Assembly (NCBI GenBank): GCA_046756945.1
Contig: JBHHXI010000103.1
Location: forward strand, 1-11,186
DNA length: 11,186 nucleotides
From: JACZQZ01 sp046756945
Lineage (GTDB): Bacteria; Pseudomonadota; Alphaproteobacteria; Rhodospirillales; 2-02-FULL-58-16
Direction: 5' to 3'
Shown here piece after piece: positions 1 through 4,818 of this stretch (its first letter is position 1; every line of letters starts with the position of its first letter). Under the pieces are notes generated by a model, which was not told where the DNA came from, did not search any database, and was given only the letters and a program-made list of their open reading frames with translations. Both the position numbers and the translations under genes were made by a program.

Positions 1-269
1 GCCGCCGCGCGGTACTGGCGGCGCGCGATGGCGCGGTGGAACCGGGCATCGCCTCGCTGGAGACGGGCGCGCAGCGGATGGCCGTTCGCATCGGCGAGAC
101 GAGCGGCGCGCTCCCAGTCCCGGGCCTTGGCGATATTCCAGCGGGCCTGGCCGCGCAAGGTTGCGATGGCGATCTCGACCTGCGACCTGCCGGTCAGCGC
201 CGCCTCCAACAGATGCTTCGGCGGGCGGCAGTCATAGCGGTTGTAGAGCCGGCCAAGCGCGTCAGGCAT
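1..269 (-). CDS. Partial phage protein of unknown function, running off the left edge
   Basis: Reading leftward from an ATG at 269 the frame stays open to the window edge, giving at least 89 codons. The start overlaps the stop of the upstream gene by 8 bases (ATGCCTGA), the close coupling usual in phage operons, which supports both the frame and the start. The protein begins MPDALGRLYNRYDCRPPKHL, is rich in Ala and Arg and looks mostly helical, with stretches such as VEIAIATLRGQARWNIAKAR. No signal peptide, membrane segment or catalytic motif is visible. I do not recognise the family. It would be co-transcribed with the gene at 262-528 from the promoter at 557-585 and so be under repressor control. 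The C-terminus is missing, so size and domain content cannot be judged. Confidence 0.65.
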   Translation of the reverse strand, partial: MPDALGRLYNRYDCRPPKHLLEAALTGRSQVEIAIATLRGQARWNIAKARDWERAARLADANGHPLRARLQRGDARFHRAIARRQYRAA

Positions 270-528
270 GGCCCGGTGCGGTCAGTTCGGTGATGGCGAT
301 TTCGTCCGATTCGTTACCCGCCACCAGCAGCATGGCGGCGCTCGGCCGGCCGTCGGCGCGGCCGTTGGCGAGGATGATGTCGCCGGCCCGCAGCATGGCG
401 TGCGCCGGGTCGAAGTATCCGGGCCCCGCCCCGGTCAAGGCGGCGGCGGGGTCGGCGGTGGTGTAGTGCCAAAGGGTGAATCCATTGGCGTAGGCGAGAA
501 CGCTTAAGTCCTTGGTTTGAAAGGCCAT
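262..528 (-). CDS. Conserved-looking small phage protein, function unknown
   Basis: This 88-residue protein begins MAFQTKDLSVLAYANGFTLW. An in-frame ATG lies ten codons upstream, but the ATG at 528 has a GGAGG Shine-Dalgarno sequence 5 bases before it, so 528 is preferred. The sequence suggests a compact beta-rich domain: an N-terminal strand segment (LAYANGFTLWHYTTAD), a glycine-rich middle with YFDPAHAMLRAGDIILA, and a C-terminal strand MLLVAGNESDEIAITEL. I have the impression that similar small proteins occur in phages near structural genes, but I cannot name a function. It is the first gene of a leftward operon whose promoter (557-585) carries a repressor operator between -35 and -10, so it should be silent in the lysogen and turned on at induction. 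Its stop overlaps the next leftward start. Confidence 0.78.
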   Translation of the reverse strand: MAFQTKDLSVLAYANGFTLWHYTTADPAAALTGAGPGYFDPAHAMLRAGDIILANGRADGRPSAAMLLVAGNESDEIAITELTAPGHA

Positions 529-556
529 CGGTGCCTCCGTACATAATGACGGGGGC

Positions 557-585
557 ACTATAAGCTATTCTTACTATAATGTCAA
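557..585 (-). promoter_or_regulatory. Leftward sigma70-type promoter (PL-like)
   Basis: On the minus strand a perfect -35 box TTGACA (585-580) is followed after 17 bases by TATAGT (562-557), five of six matches to the -10 consensus. Transcription should start near 550, giving a leader of about 20 bases before the gene starting at 528. The spacer contains the palindrome described at 560-574, so a bound repressor would block RNA polymerase. The arrangement mirrors the rightward promoter at 1366-1394. Confidence 0.75.
560..574. promoter_or_regulatory. Predicted repressor operator in the leftward promoter
   Basis: The 15-base site ATAAG-CTATT-CTTAC is an imperfect palindrome with half-site RTAAG. 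It occupies the -35/-10 spacer of the leftward promoter. The same half-sites with the same 5-base centre recur at 1355-1369 and 1378-1392. A second, degenerate copy (582-596, only the CTTAC half well kept) is centred 22 bases away and overlaps the -35 box, matching the 23-base spacing of the two sites at the rightward promoter. The binding protein is inferred to be the repressor encoded at 641-1321. Confidence 0.65.
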
Positions 586-640
586 TTTTTCCTTACACAC
601 GCACGCGCTTACGCACCGCCGATGGTGTCGCCCGGAATTA

Positions 641-1321
641 TTAAAGGGGCCTGTCGACGCGGATGGCGATGGCGGTGATGCGGACCTCCTCGTCCTCGCC
701 GTCCGGCGCCAGCTTCAGGGGCTGCTGGAAATCGGGGTGTTGGGAGCGGGGCCAGAGATAGACCTGGCCGTCCTTCAGCACATACTGTTTGACCGTGGCC
801 TCGGTCAGCCCGTCGCGGCGGACGCGCTGGACGATGACGTACTCGCCGTCCAGGGGTTGACGGCCGATGTCCATGAGCTTGACGCAGATGATGATGCTGC
901 CGTCGGGGAATACGTCCCCCATGGAGGGTCCCTTGACGCGCAGGGCGAACCGGCGGACGCCCGGATACCGGGAATCTTCCGGTGTCTCTACGAAATGGCG
1001 CAGGTCGGGGGATTCCTCCATGGCCTCCCGCCACACCCCGGCCTGTACCTCGCCGACGACGAATATCCTGTTGGGCGAAACGGGCGAAACCGTGGCGACG
1101 TCCGCAACCGGCATTTCGCCGCCATCGGTCATCAACCATTCCAGCGTCGTGCCGAGAAACCGGGCCAGTTCGACAAGGCGCGACGTCCTCGGCCTGGTGT
1201 GACCGCTCTCCCACTGGGACACGGCCTCGCGGGTGATGCCGAAGTGGTCGGCGATATTCTCCTGCGATTTCCTGGCCCGTTCGCGGGCCTGGCGGATTCG
1301 GGTGCCAAGGGTCATAGCCAT
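641..1321 (-). CDS. CI-like prophage repressor (XRE helix-turn-helix plus S24/LexA peptidase domain)
   Basis: This is the lysogeny repressor. With the start at 1321 it has 226 residues (an alternative ATG two codons on, at 1315, is equally possible; neither has a clear Shine-Dalgarno). Residues about 5-65 form an XRE-type DNA-binding domain whose helix-turn-helix is SQENIADHFGITREAVSQWE. Residues about 85-222 form an S24 domain with an Ala-Gly cleavage site in EVQAGVW (about 94-95), the catalytic serine in GPSM (Ser133) and the catalytic lysine in TVKQY (Lys178). All parts needed for RecA-stimulated self-cleavage appear present, so SOS induction is expected. The further upstream ATG at 1387 is rejected because it would translate through both operators. 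The gene probably reads from a promoter at 1352-1380, whose -10 overlaps an operator, suggesting autoregulation. Confidence 0.92.
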   Translation of the reverse strand: MAMTLGTRIRQARERARKSQENIADHFGITREAVSQWESGHTRPRTSRLVELARFLGTTLEWLMTDGGEMPVADVATVSPVSPNRIFVVGEVQAGVWREAMEESPDLRHFVETPEDSRYPGVRRFALRVKGPSMGDVFPDGSIIICVKLMDIGRQPLDGEYVIVQRVRRDGLTEATVKQYVLKDGQVYLWPRSQHPDFQQPLKLAPDGEDEEVRITAIAIRVDRPL

Positions 1322-1351
1322 ACTTATGTAAAACAGCCCGCGCGCGGCTTC

Positions 1352-1380
1352 ATTGTAAGAATTGCTTGACATTTCCATAA
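1352..1380 (-). promoter_or_regulatory. Candidate promoter for the repressor (PRM-like)
   Basis: On the minus strand a good -10 box TACAAT (1357-1352) lies 17 bases after a poor -35 TTATGG (1380-1375). The strong -10 with a weak -35 resembles activator-dependent maintenance promoters. The -10 overlaps the operator at 1355-1369 and the -35 overlaps the operator at 1378-1392, so the repressor could both activate and limit its own synthesis. The leader to the ATG at 1321 would be about 25 bases and lacks a clear ribosome binding site. Confidence 0.5.
1355..1369. promoter_or_regulatory. Predicted repressor operator overlapping the rightward -35 box
   Basis: The site GTAAG-AATTG-CTTGA shares the half-site and 5-base centre of the other operators but is less perfect in its right half. 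It overlaps the first four bases of the TTGACA -35 box of the rightward promoter and part of the -10 of the repressor promoter. Its centre is 23 bases from that of the site at 1378-1392, which puts the two sites on about the same face of the helix, suited to cooperative dimer binding. Confidence 0.55.
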
Positions 1381-1394
1381 GCATCACTTACTTT
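1366..1394 (+). promoter_or_regulatory. Rightward early promoter (PR-like)
   Basis: A perfect TTGACA (1366-1371) is followed after 17 bases by TACTTT (1389-1394), a mediocre -10. Start of transcription is expected near 1401. One operator overlaps the -35 and another fills the spacer, the same geometry as at the leftward promoter. It would drive the chain of overlapping genes from 1404 onwards. Confidence 0.6.
1378..1392. promoter_or_regulatory. Predicted repressor operator in the rightward promoter spacer
   Basis: ATAAG-CATCA-CTTAC has the same two half-sites as the operator at 560-574, differing only in the 5-base centre. It lies between the -35 and -10 of the rightward promoter, the same place as its counterpart in the leftward promoter, so one repressor could shut both. 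Confidence 0.65.
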
Positions 1395-1403
1395 CCGCTG
1401 GCC

Positions 1404-1525
1404 ATGGGAGACGGTGTGTTGGAAATGACGATGAATCTTGCCGGCGGACCCGTGTCATGAGTGCCCGCGGGATGCCCTCGCGGGCCATGGGGCAGTGGAC
1501 GCGCGCGGGCCTGGGGGCGGCCTGA
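1404..1525 (+). CDS. Two overlapping mini-ORFs at the start of the early transcript (18 and 22 codons)
   Basis: ORF a (1404-1460) starts at the first ATG after the rightward promoter, only a few bases beyond the predicted transcription start, so its message would be nearly leaderless. It encodes MGDGVLEMTMNLAGGPVS. Its TGA overlaps the ATG of ORF b (1457-1525) as ATGA, and the TGA of ORF b overlaps the next gene start (1525) as TGATG. ORF b is Arg/Gly/Ala-rich and of no recognisable type. The exact overlaps suggest a relay delivering ribosomes to the 1525 gene, which itself has no good Shine-Dalgarno. No Cro-like DNA-binding protein is present here. Whether the peptides themselves matter cannot be told; they may simply be leader ORFs. 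Confidence 0.3.
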
Positions 1526-1869
1526 TGGACGGCGCCGCGCCCGTCGCAACGGAGCCTGGGAGGCAAACCCTCGCCTGGCCCAGGGATGAGTGGATGTCGG
1601 CGCGGCAGCTGGAGCGCCTGTTCGGCGACGCCGGCCCACGGGAAATCATCGTCTACCACGTGGGCCGCCTGGCCGAGGACCGGGAGCTGTCTCCGCGCAT
1701 GGGCCGCATGGCGGACCTCGCCATGCGCCTGGGCTGTCCGACGAACGTCGAGGTCACCATGCGGCCGTGGAGCGTGCACGCCGAGTACGGCCTGGGTCTT
1801 GGGTTTCTGACCCAGAAACGCTTAGGCCCCGGAATCTTCGAGTACCGCATCCAGAAGAGGGCGTCATGA
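1525..1869 (+). CDS. Small early phage protein, function unknown
   Basis: This 114-residue protein begins MDGAAPVATEPGRQTLAWP. The start at 1525 overlaps the preceding mini-ORF stop; an upstream in-frame ATG at 1438 is less likely because it would overlap both mini-ORFs fully. The core contains a strand REIIVYHVGRLAEDR, a helix MGRMADLAMRLG and a C-terminal pair of strands FLTQKRLGPGIFEYRIQKR. The pattern YHVG-LA-DR followed by a C-terminal Q+R...FEY strand is one I associate with short uncharacterised phage proteins, possibly a small winged-helix-like fold, but no function can be assigned. Position as the first sizeable gene after the early promoter suggests a role soon after induction. Its stop overlaps the next start as ATGA. 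Confidence 0.7.
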   Translation: MDGAAPVATEPGRQTLAWPRDEWMSARQLERLFGDAGPREIIVYHVGRLAEDRELSPRMGRMADLAMRLGCPTNVEVTMRPWSVHAEYGLGLGFLTQKRLGPGIFEYRIQKRAS

Positions 1870-2282
1870 CCTTCGTTTTCTGGTGGCCGGTTTTGTACGG
1901 CCTCGTCCTGTTGGGGGTCCTCGTGCTGTGGGCAAGGACAGACGACAGAAATCAGAGGACAGGGGTCGGAAAAACCCGGCCTTTGCCATCGGACTTCCGC
2001 GGCGCACGCCGCATCCGAGCTTCCGGGCGTGAGGCCCGGGAGATCACGTCGATCAGACGTGAAGCCTCCCTGTTTGACTGGGGGCCGGGGTCCGCCCTGC
2101 GGCGGGCCCTGTCCACGGGCCCGAAGCCACGGGCGCCCCGGCCCCGCTTTTTCCTGTCCCGTTATGGGGTCCGCCGGCCTCCCGTTGCGGGCGGGGGAAC
2201 GCCTGGCGCGCACGCCCGATGCCTGCCCGCGGGACGGAGGGACAGGGCGGCGGAGGCGACGTGGCGGGCAATCCTGTCATGA
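1866..2282 (+). CDS. Small membrane protein with a doubtful C-terminal extension
   Basis: Residues 3-24 (FVFWWPVLYGLVLLGVLVLW, preceded by Met-Thr) form one clear membrane segment, followed by a positively charged stretch, as in small phage inner-membrane proteins. The start overlaps the previous stop as ATGA, and the stop at 2280-2282 overlaps the next start the same way, so the full 138-residue frame fits the operon pattern. However, from about residue 25 the DNA is first a degenerate heptamer repeat (1936-1966) and then a GC-rich hairpin tract (1990-2152), and the encoded sequence is Arg/Pro-rich and low in character. The membrane segment is convincing; the rest may be eroded coding sequence or DNA whose main role is RNA structure. 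The function is unknown. Confidence 0.5.
   Translation: MTFVFWWPVLYGLVLLGVLVLWARTDDRNQRTGVGKTRPLPSDFRGARRIRASGREAREITSIRREASLFDWGPGSALRRALSTGPKPRAPRPRFFLSRYGVRRPPVAGGGTPGAHARCLPAGRRDRAAEATWRAILS
1936..1966 (+). repeat. Degenerate heptamer repeat, G-rich orientation
   Basis: About four to five decayed heptamers (GACAGAC, GACAGAA, ATCAGAG, GACAGGG) of the family whose consensus is TCAGAAG elsewhere in the window. The array lies just after the membrane segment of the 1866 gene and immediately before the hairpin tract at 1990-2152. Its higher divergence suggests it is older than the arrays at 3544 and 6765. Confidence 0.5.
1990..2152 (+). other. Dense hairpin tract ending in a T run (candidate structured RNA or terminator)
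   Basis: Four inverted repeats follow one another. The first is GCGGCG/CGCCGC (1999-2012), flanked by CGGA/TCCG. The second is CTTCCGGGC/GCCCGGGAG (2020-2042, 5-base loop, one G-T pair). The third is TCACGTC/GACGTGA (2044-2062, perfect, 5-base loop). The fourth is an outer 10-base stem GGGGCCGGGG/CCCCGGCCCC (2081-2090 with 2136-2145) enclosing GGGCCC/GGGCCC (2104-2122). The last stem is followed two bases later by TTTTT (2148-2152). GC-rich DNA forms chance hairpins easily, but a run of consecutive perfect stems with a T tract is more than expected. It could be an early terminator or attenuator, or a structured antitermination element. It overlaps the reading frame of the 1866 gene. Confidence 0.45.
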
Positions 2283-2671
2283 AGGCCGGCGCCACGCACC
2301 CGGCCGCCGGCGCCGGAACCGGAACCCACGGCGGGCGCGGCCGCCCCGGGGAAATGCTGCGCAGAGCCGTCGTCCAATGGCTTGGTTACGCCAAGCCCGA
2401 TGGTGAGTGGTTCCCCCTTCCCGACGCGGCCCCGCCCGCCGGTGTGGAAGCCCGCGCCGCCAGCGCCGCCGGCGTCAAAGCCCGCGTCGCCGACCTCGTC
2501 TTCGTGCTGCCCGGCGGGCGCGTCGGTTTCATTGGGCTCGGGTGCGGGGGCCGGCCCGGCGCCGCCCGGCGTCGGTTCTCCGAAAGGGTGCGCGGGCTTG
2601 GCGCCCGGTACGCCGAAGCCCATTCGATCGAGGAAGTGGCGCGGATTCTGCGCACATGGGGGCTGCTGTGA
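2279..2671 (+). CDS. VRR-NUC-like protein lacking the nuclease active-site residues
   Basis: This 130-residue protein has the layout of the short phage VRR-NUC (PD-(D/E)XK-type) nucleases. It shows an N-terminal helix EMLRRAVVQWLGYA, a strand and loop ending AADLVF-type (here VADLVFVLPGGRVGFI), a helix AARRRFSERVRGLG and a final strand/helix ARYAEAHSIEEVARIL. Family members normally carry PD in the first motif, E-x-K on the next strand and a following Gln. Here those positions read Ala71-Asp72, Gly86-Leu87-Gly88 and Arg, so only the Asp remains. The fold looks complete and the frame intact, so a binding-only or inhibitory role, or early decay, are both possible. The ATG at 2279 overlaps the preceding stop as ATGA; a GTG at 2261 with GGAGG upstream is an alternative. 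Its stop overlaps the next start as GTGA. Confidence 0.65.
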   Translation: MKAGATHPAAGAGTGTHGGRGRPGEMLRRAVVQWLGYAKPDGEWFPLPDAAPPAGVEARAASAAGVKARVADLVFVLPGGRVGFIGLGCGGRPGAARRRFSERVRGLGARYAEAHSIEEVARILRTWGLL

Positions 2672-3543
2672 CTGGCGAGAGGAGAGTTCCGCTGCTCGAC
2701 GCGCATCGGTACGAGGACCTCCTGCGCCGACGGGCGCTGGGCGAGTCGACGGAGCAATTGCGCCGGGCCTTCGGGCTGAAGACCCGCAAGCAGGTCCGGG
2801 ACATGATCAGCCACCGCAAGCGGCGCTTCCTTGATATGTGCAGGACCCTGGGCGTGGAGCCGCCGAAACCGACGCCCCGGCCTTCGACGCTCACCCACCG
2901 CCAGGTGGGACAGATCCTGCGCCGTTACGCCGGGGGCGAGTCGCCGAAGACGATCGCGCCCGATTTCAACATCAGCGGCCGGCGGGTGAGGGACCTGATT
3001 TCGCAACACCTCGATCGCGTGACCCGGATTCGCGCACCGCTTGCCCCGAAACCGCGCAGCGGCCAAAACGCGACGTGGGAGGCCGGGGAGCTCGGCTTCC
3101 TCAAAACCCACTACCCCACCGGCATGGCGCTCAACGCCATCGCCAGGGAGACCCGGCACCATCTTTACGAAGTGAAACGCAAGGCCGCCGAGCTGGGATT
3201 GCCGCGGTCCGGGACGGCACCGTCGCTGAAGGCCAAATCCGGCCTGGCCCCCGCCGCCAGCCCCGGAGGCCCGGCGTTCATCGGTGCCAACCTGGAAGAC
3301 GTCATCGGATGGCTTCGCGCCAACGGTTACCGGGTCAAGGGCGGCGGGCACTCCGGCACATACCGCATCGGCTTCATGGACTCCATGACGCCCCAGCAGG
3401 TCGTCCGCTTCGCCAACGACAGGCGCGCCCGGTGCAAACGGGGGGCGCTGGCGCCTTTCGTGGTCGATGCCGGCGCAGGCACGCCTTTGCCCGCCGGCGC
3501 AGACGGCCGCAGCCTGACGGGCTCGAGCATGGAGACGGCATGA
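2668..3543 (+). CDS. Putative DNA-binding protein with three helix-turn-helix-like units
   Basis: Reading from the GTG at 2668 (GTGA overlap, GGGGG five bases before) gives 291 residues; a much longer Arg-rich frame upstream is the shadow of the previous gene. Units 1 (about 15-50) and 2 (about 77-115) align with each other: LLRRRALGES...F...RKQVRDMISH and ILRRYAGGES...F...GRRVRDLISQ, pointing to internal duplication. Unit 3 (about 136-177, WEAGELGFLKTHYPTG...) resembles the homeodomain/Myb-like units found in phage regulators. Residues about 204-256 form a separate small domain (ANLEDVIGWLRANGYRVKGG...) and the tail is low-complexity. A role in DNA binding, for example transcription control or origin recognition, is inferred; no enzyme motif is visible. 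The stop overlaps the 3540 mini-gene as ATGA. Confidence 0.7.
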   Translation: MTGERRVPLLDAHRYEDLLRRRALGESTEQLRRAFGLKTRKQVRDMISHRKRRFLDMCRTLGVEPPKPTPRPSTLTHRQVGQILRRYAGGESPKTIAPDFNISGRRVRDLISQHLDRVTRIRAPLAPKPRSGQNATWEAGELGFLKTHYPTGMALNAIARETRHHLYEVKRKAAELGLPRSGTAPSLKAKSGLAPAASPGGPAFIGANLEDVIGWLRANGYRVKGGGHSGTYRIGFMDSMTPQQVVRFANDRRARCKRGALAPFVVDAGAGTPLPAGADGRSLTGSSMETA

Positions 3544-3632
3544 GGATCAGAAGTCAGAAGTCAGAAGACAGGGATCAGAAGCCGGAATCAACGATGTGCC
3601 GCGCATGCCTTGCGTTGAAACCCGACCGATGA
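3540..3632 (+). CDS. 30-residue mini-gene containing an in-frame heptamer array
   Basis: The frame starts with ATG overlapping the previous stop (ATGA, 3540-3543) and ends with TGA overlapping the next start (ATGA, 3629-3632), so it fills the gap between two neighbours exactly as every other gene in this operon does. The translation is MRIRSQKSEDRDQKPES followed by TMCRACLALKPDR. The first half is encoded by the heptamer array at 3544-3580; the second half has a Cys-x-x-Cys pair (MCRAC) that could bind metal. Two readings are possible: a tiny original gene that absorbed a repeat without losing its frame, or a chance frame created by the repeat. The precise overlaps at both ends favour the first. 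The function is unknown. Confidence 0.4.
   Translation: MRIRSQKSEDRDQKPESTMCRACLALKPDR
3544..3580 (+). repeat. Heptamer array, G-rich orientation, five units
   Basis: Units read TCAGAAG, TCAGAAG, TCAGAAG, ACAGGGA, TCAGAAG in exact 7-base register. This is a single-orientation array without the opposing C-rich arm seen at 6765-6868. It lies at a gene junction and inside the mini-gene at 3540-3632. Confidence 0.85.
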
Positions 3633-3922
3633 CCGGAACCATAGCCACGGACGACCTCGAAAGGCTGGAGGTTCTGCGCGAGGCGCTTCGGGGCGCGCGT
3701 ATCCTGAGCCGCGCGACGCACCCGGGCGGCCTGGTCGCCGTCAACCTCCTGCTGAGCGCCCAGGCGTTCACCGGGTTGGCGTGGGCCGTTTCCGACCCGC
3801 CTTCGCCGGACGACCCGTCGCCCGAAGGGCTTTGGCCCGCAGGGCGAAGCCCCGGCTTCGCGCAGGCAGGCAGCACGGAAACCCTGCAGCGCGACCCCCT
3901 GCAAAGGGAACGGCGGCGGTGA
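3629..3922 (+). CDS. Small early protein, function unknown, with a hairpin-derived C-terminus
   Basis: This 97-residue protein begins MTGTIATDDLERLEVLREAL. The start overlaps the mini-gene stop as ATGA; in-frame ATGs upstream at 3596 and 3605 would overlap the mini-gene and are less likely. Residues 8-52 look like two amphipathic helices (DLERLEVLREALRGARIL and LVAVNLLLSAQAFTGLAWAV). From about residue 56 the composition becomes Pro/Gly/Ser-rich and is encoded by the palindromic stretch around 3811-3860, so the tail may have been added by a repeat. There is no signal peptide or catalytic motif. The stop overlaps the next start as GTGA. I do not recognise the family. Confidence 0.55.
   Translation: MTGTIATDDLERLEVLREALRGARILSRATHPGGLVAVNLLLSAQAFTGLAWAVSDPPSPDDPSPEGLWPAGRSPGFAQAGSTETLQRDPLQRERRR
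3811..3860. repeat. REP-like palindromic stretch
   Basis: GGGCTTTG near 3828 pairs with CGAAGCCC (3845-3852) with one mismatch, and CGAAGCC (3845-3851) also pairs perfectly with GGCTTCG (3854-3860), so two alternative hairpins share a central arm. This GGGCGAAGCCCCGG style of sequence is typical of short repeated extragenic palindromes in GC-rich proteobacteria. It lies within the 3' half of the 3629 gene. Only one copy is seen in this window, so its status as a repeat is a guess. Confidence 0.3.
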
Positions 3923-4755
3923 GACGTGGGCACGGGTGCGGGGCGGGAGCGGGGCGAACGGCCGTACGCCCGGAGCCGGTGACGGACGCAGTCCCGGGGG
4001 CGGGGGAAGGCACGGTCACGGTCCGCCTTGGCCGCGAGTTCGAACACCTTCTGTGCGTGGCCCGGACGGCGCTGGCGCGGGGCGACCGGCGTCCCGCCGA
4101 GAGGCTGCTGGTCGCCTATCGGGACGAGGTGAGGGCGCTCGCCGGCCAACCGGTGAGGCACCGCAAAACCCAGGCCCTGAGGAAGGAGCGGCTGAAGCGG
4201 GCGCGGCTGAAAAGCCAGAAGATCGCGGCCCTGCTCGCCCGCGCACCCAGCGGTGACGCCGCCCGGCTGCCCACCGGCGGTACCCCCAGCCCCTATGCCG
4301 AGGCTCACGTCCGCCGCCAGCGCGATCCCCTGGCCAACATGAGACTCACCGTTACACAGGCCGCCGCGGCCAACGAAATCCGCGACATCTTCGAGGCCAC
4401 CGTGCACAGCCTGATGCCCGCCACCCTGCCCCCGGATTCCATCCGCGTCGACGGGGGCCGCGCCAGGAAGGACGCGTGGTTGAATTTGCCGCCCTGGGTG
4501 GCGGAACGGCGCCTCGCGGTGTACCTCCCCTGGGTGGGCCGGTATGGCAGGGCGTGCGTGGCGGGCCTTGGGACCGGGGGCCTTGGGGCGGACAGTCTGA
4601 GCGCCGTCGACCTGGTGCTGACGGTGCTCATCGACCGGGTGCCGTTGCGCCGCCTGGAGCGGCGGTTCGAATTACGCCACGGTGTCCTCGGGCGCGCCTT
4701 CCGCGAAGCCCTGGACGGCTACGCCCACATGGCGCGGCGGAGGAGGGGAGTGTGA
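3919..4755 (+). CDS. Early-operon terminal gene, putative late regulator
   Basis: From the GTG at 3919 (GTGA overlap with the previous stop) the protein has 278 residues; a GTG at 3979 would shorten it by 20. Residues about 38-108 are helical and strongly basic (ALRKERLKRARLKSQKIAAL), fitting nucleic-acid contact. Residues about 143-275 form a second domain: LTVTQAAAANEIRDIFEA, then WVAERRLAVYLPWVGRYG, then VDLVLTVLIDRVPLRRLERRF and HGVLGRAFREALDGYAHM. The last part has the look of a sigma-region-4-like helix-turn-helix. I recall related C-terminal domains in alphaproteobacterial prophages but no proven function. Being the last early gene, directly before a terminator and the packaging genes, it sits where antiterminators or late activators are usually found. 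That role is inference only. Confidence 0.6.
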   Translation: MRRGHGCGAGAGRTAVRPEPVTDAVPGAGEGTVTVRLGREFEHLLCVARTALARGDRRPAERLLVAYRDEVRALAGQPVRHRKTQALRKERLKRARLKSQKIAALLARAPSGDAARLPTGGTPSPYAEAHVRRQRDPLANMRLTVTQAAAANEIRDIFEATVHSLMPATLPPDSIRVDGGRARKDAWLNLPPWVAERRLAVYLPWVGRYGRACVAGLGTGGLGADSLSAVDLVLTVLIDRVPLRRLERRFELRHGVLGRAFREALDGYAHMARRRRGV

Positions 4756-4818
4756 TGGGCGCGCAACCGGCAGGCGAGCCGGCGCCATCCGCGCCCCGGC
4801 ACGGGCGCGTAACCCGTC

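Noticed and set aside
592..612. Further operators from the CTTAC half-sites at 592 and 608
   Set aside because: The half-site at 608 has no matching partner; the one at 592 is kept only as a degenerate second site because of its 22-base spacing.
611..645. Terminator after the repressor gene
   Set aside because: Only a four-base stem (CACC/GGTG on the minus strand) is present and no T tract follows.
1322..1387. Upstream start of the repressor at 1387
   Set aside because: It would translate through the operators and the repressor promoter, and the helix-turn-helix domain begins only after residue 25 of that frame.
2407..2667. N-terminal extension of the helix-turn-helix protein to an ATG at 2407
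   Set aside because: The extension is a run of Arg/Pro/Ala produced by reading the VRR-NUC-like gene in another frame; the GTG at 2668 overlaps the previous stop.
2386..3351. Open frame of 321 codons on the minus strand
   Set aside because: Shadow of the VRR-NUC-like and helix-turn-helix genes; no start signal and no family features.
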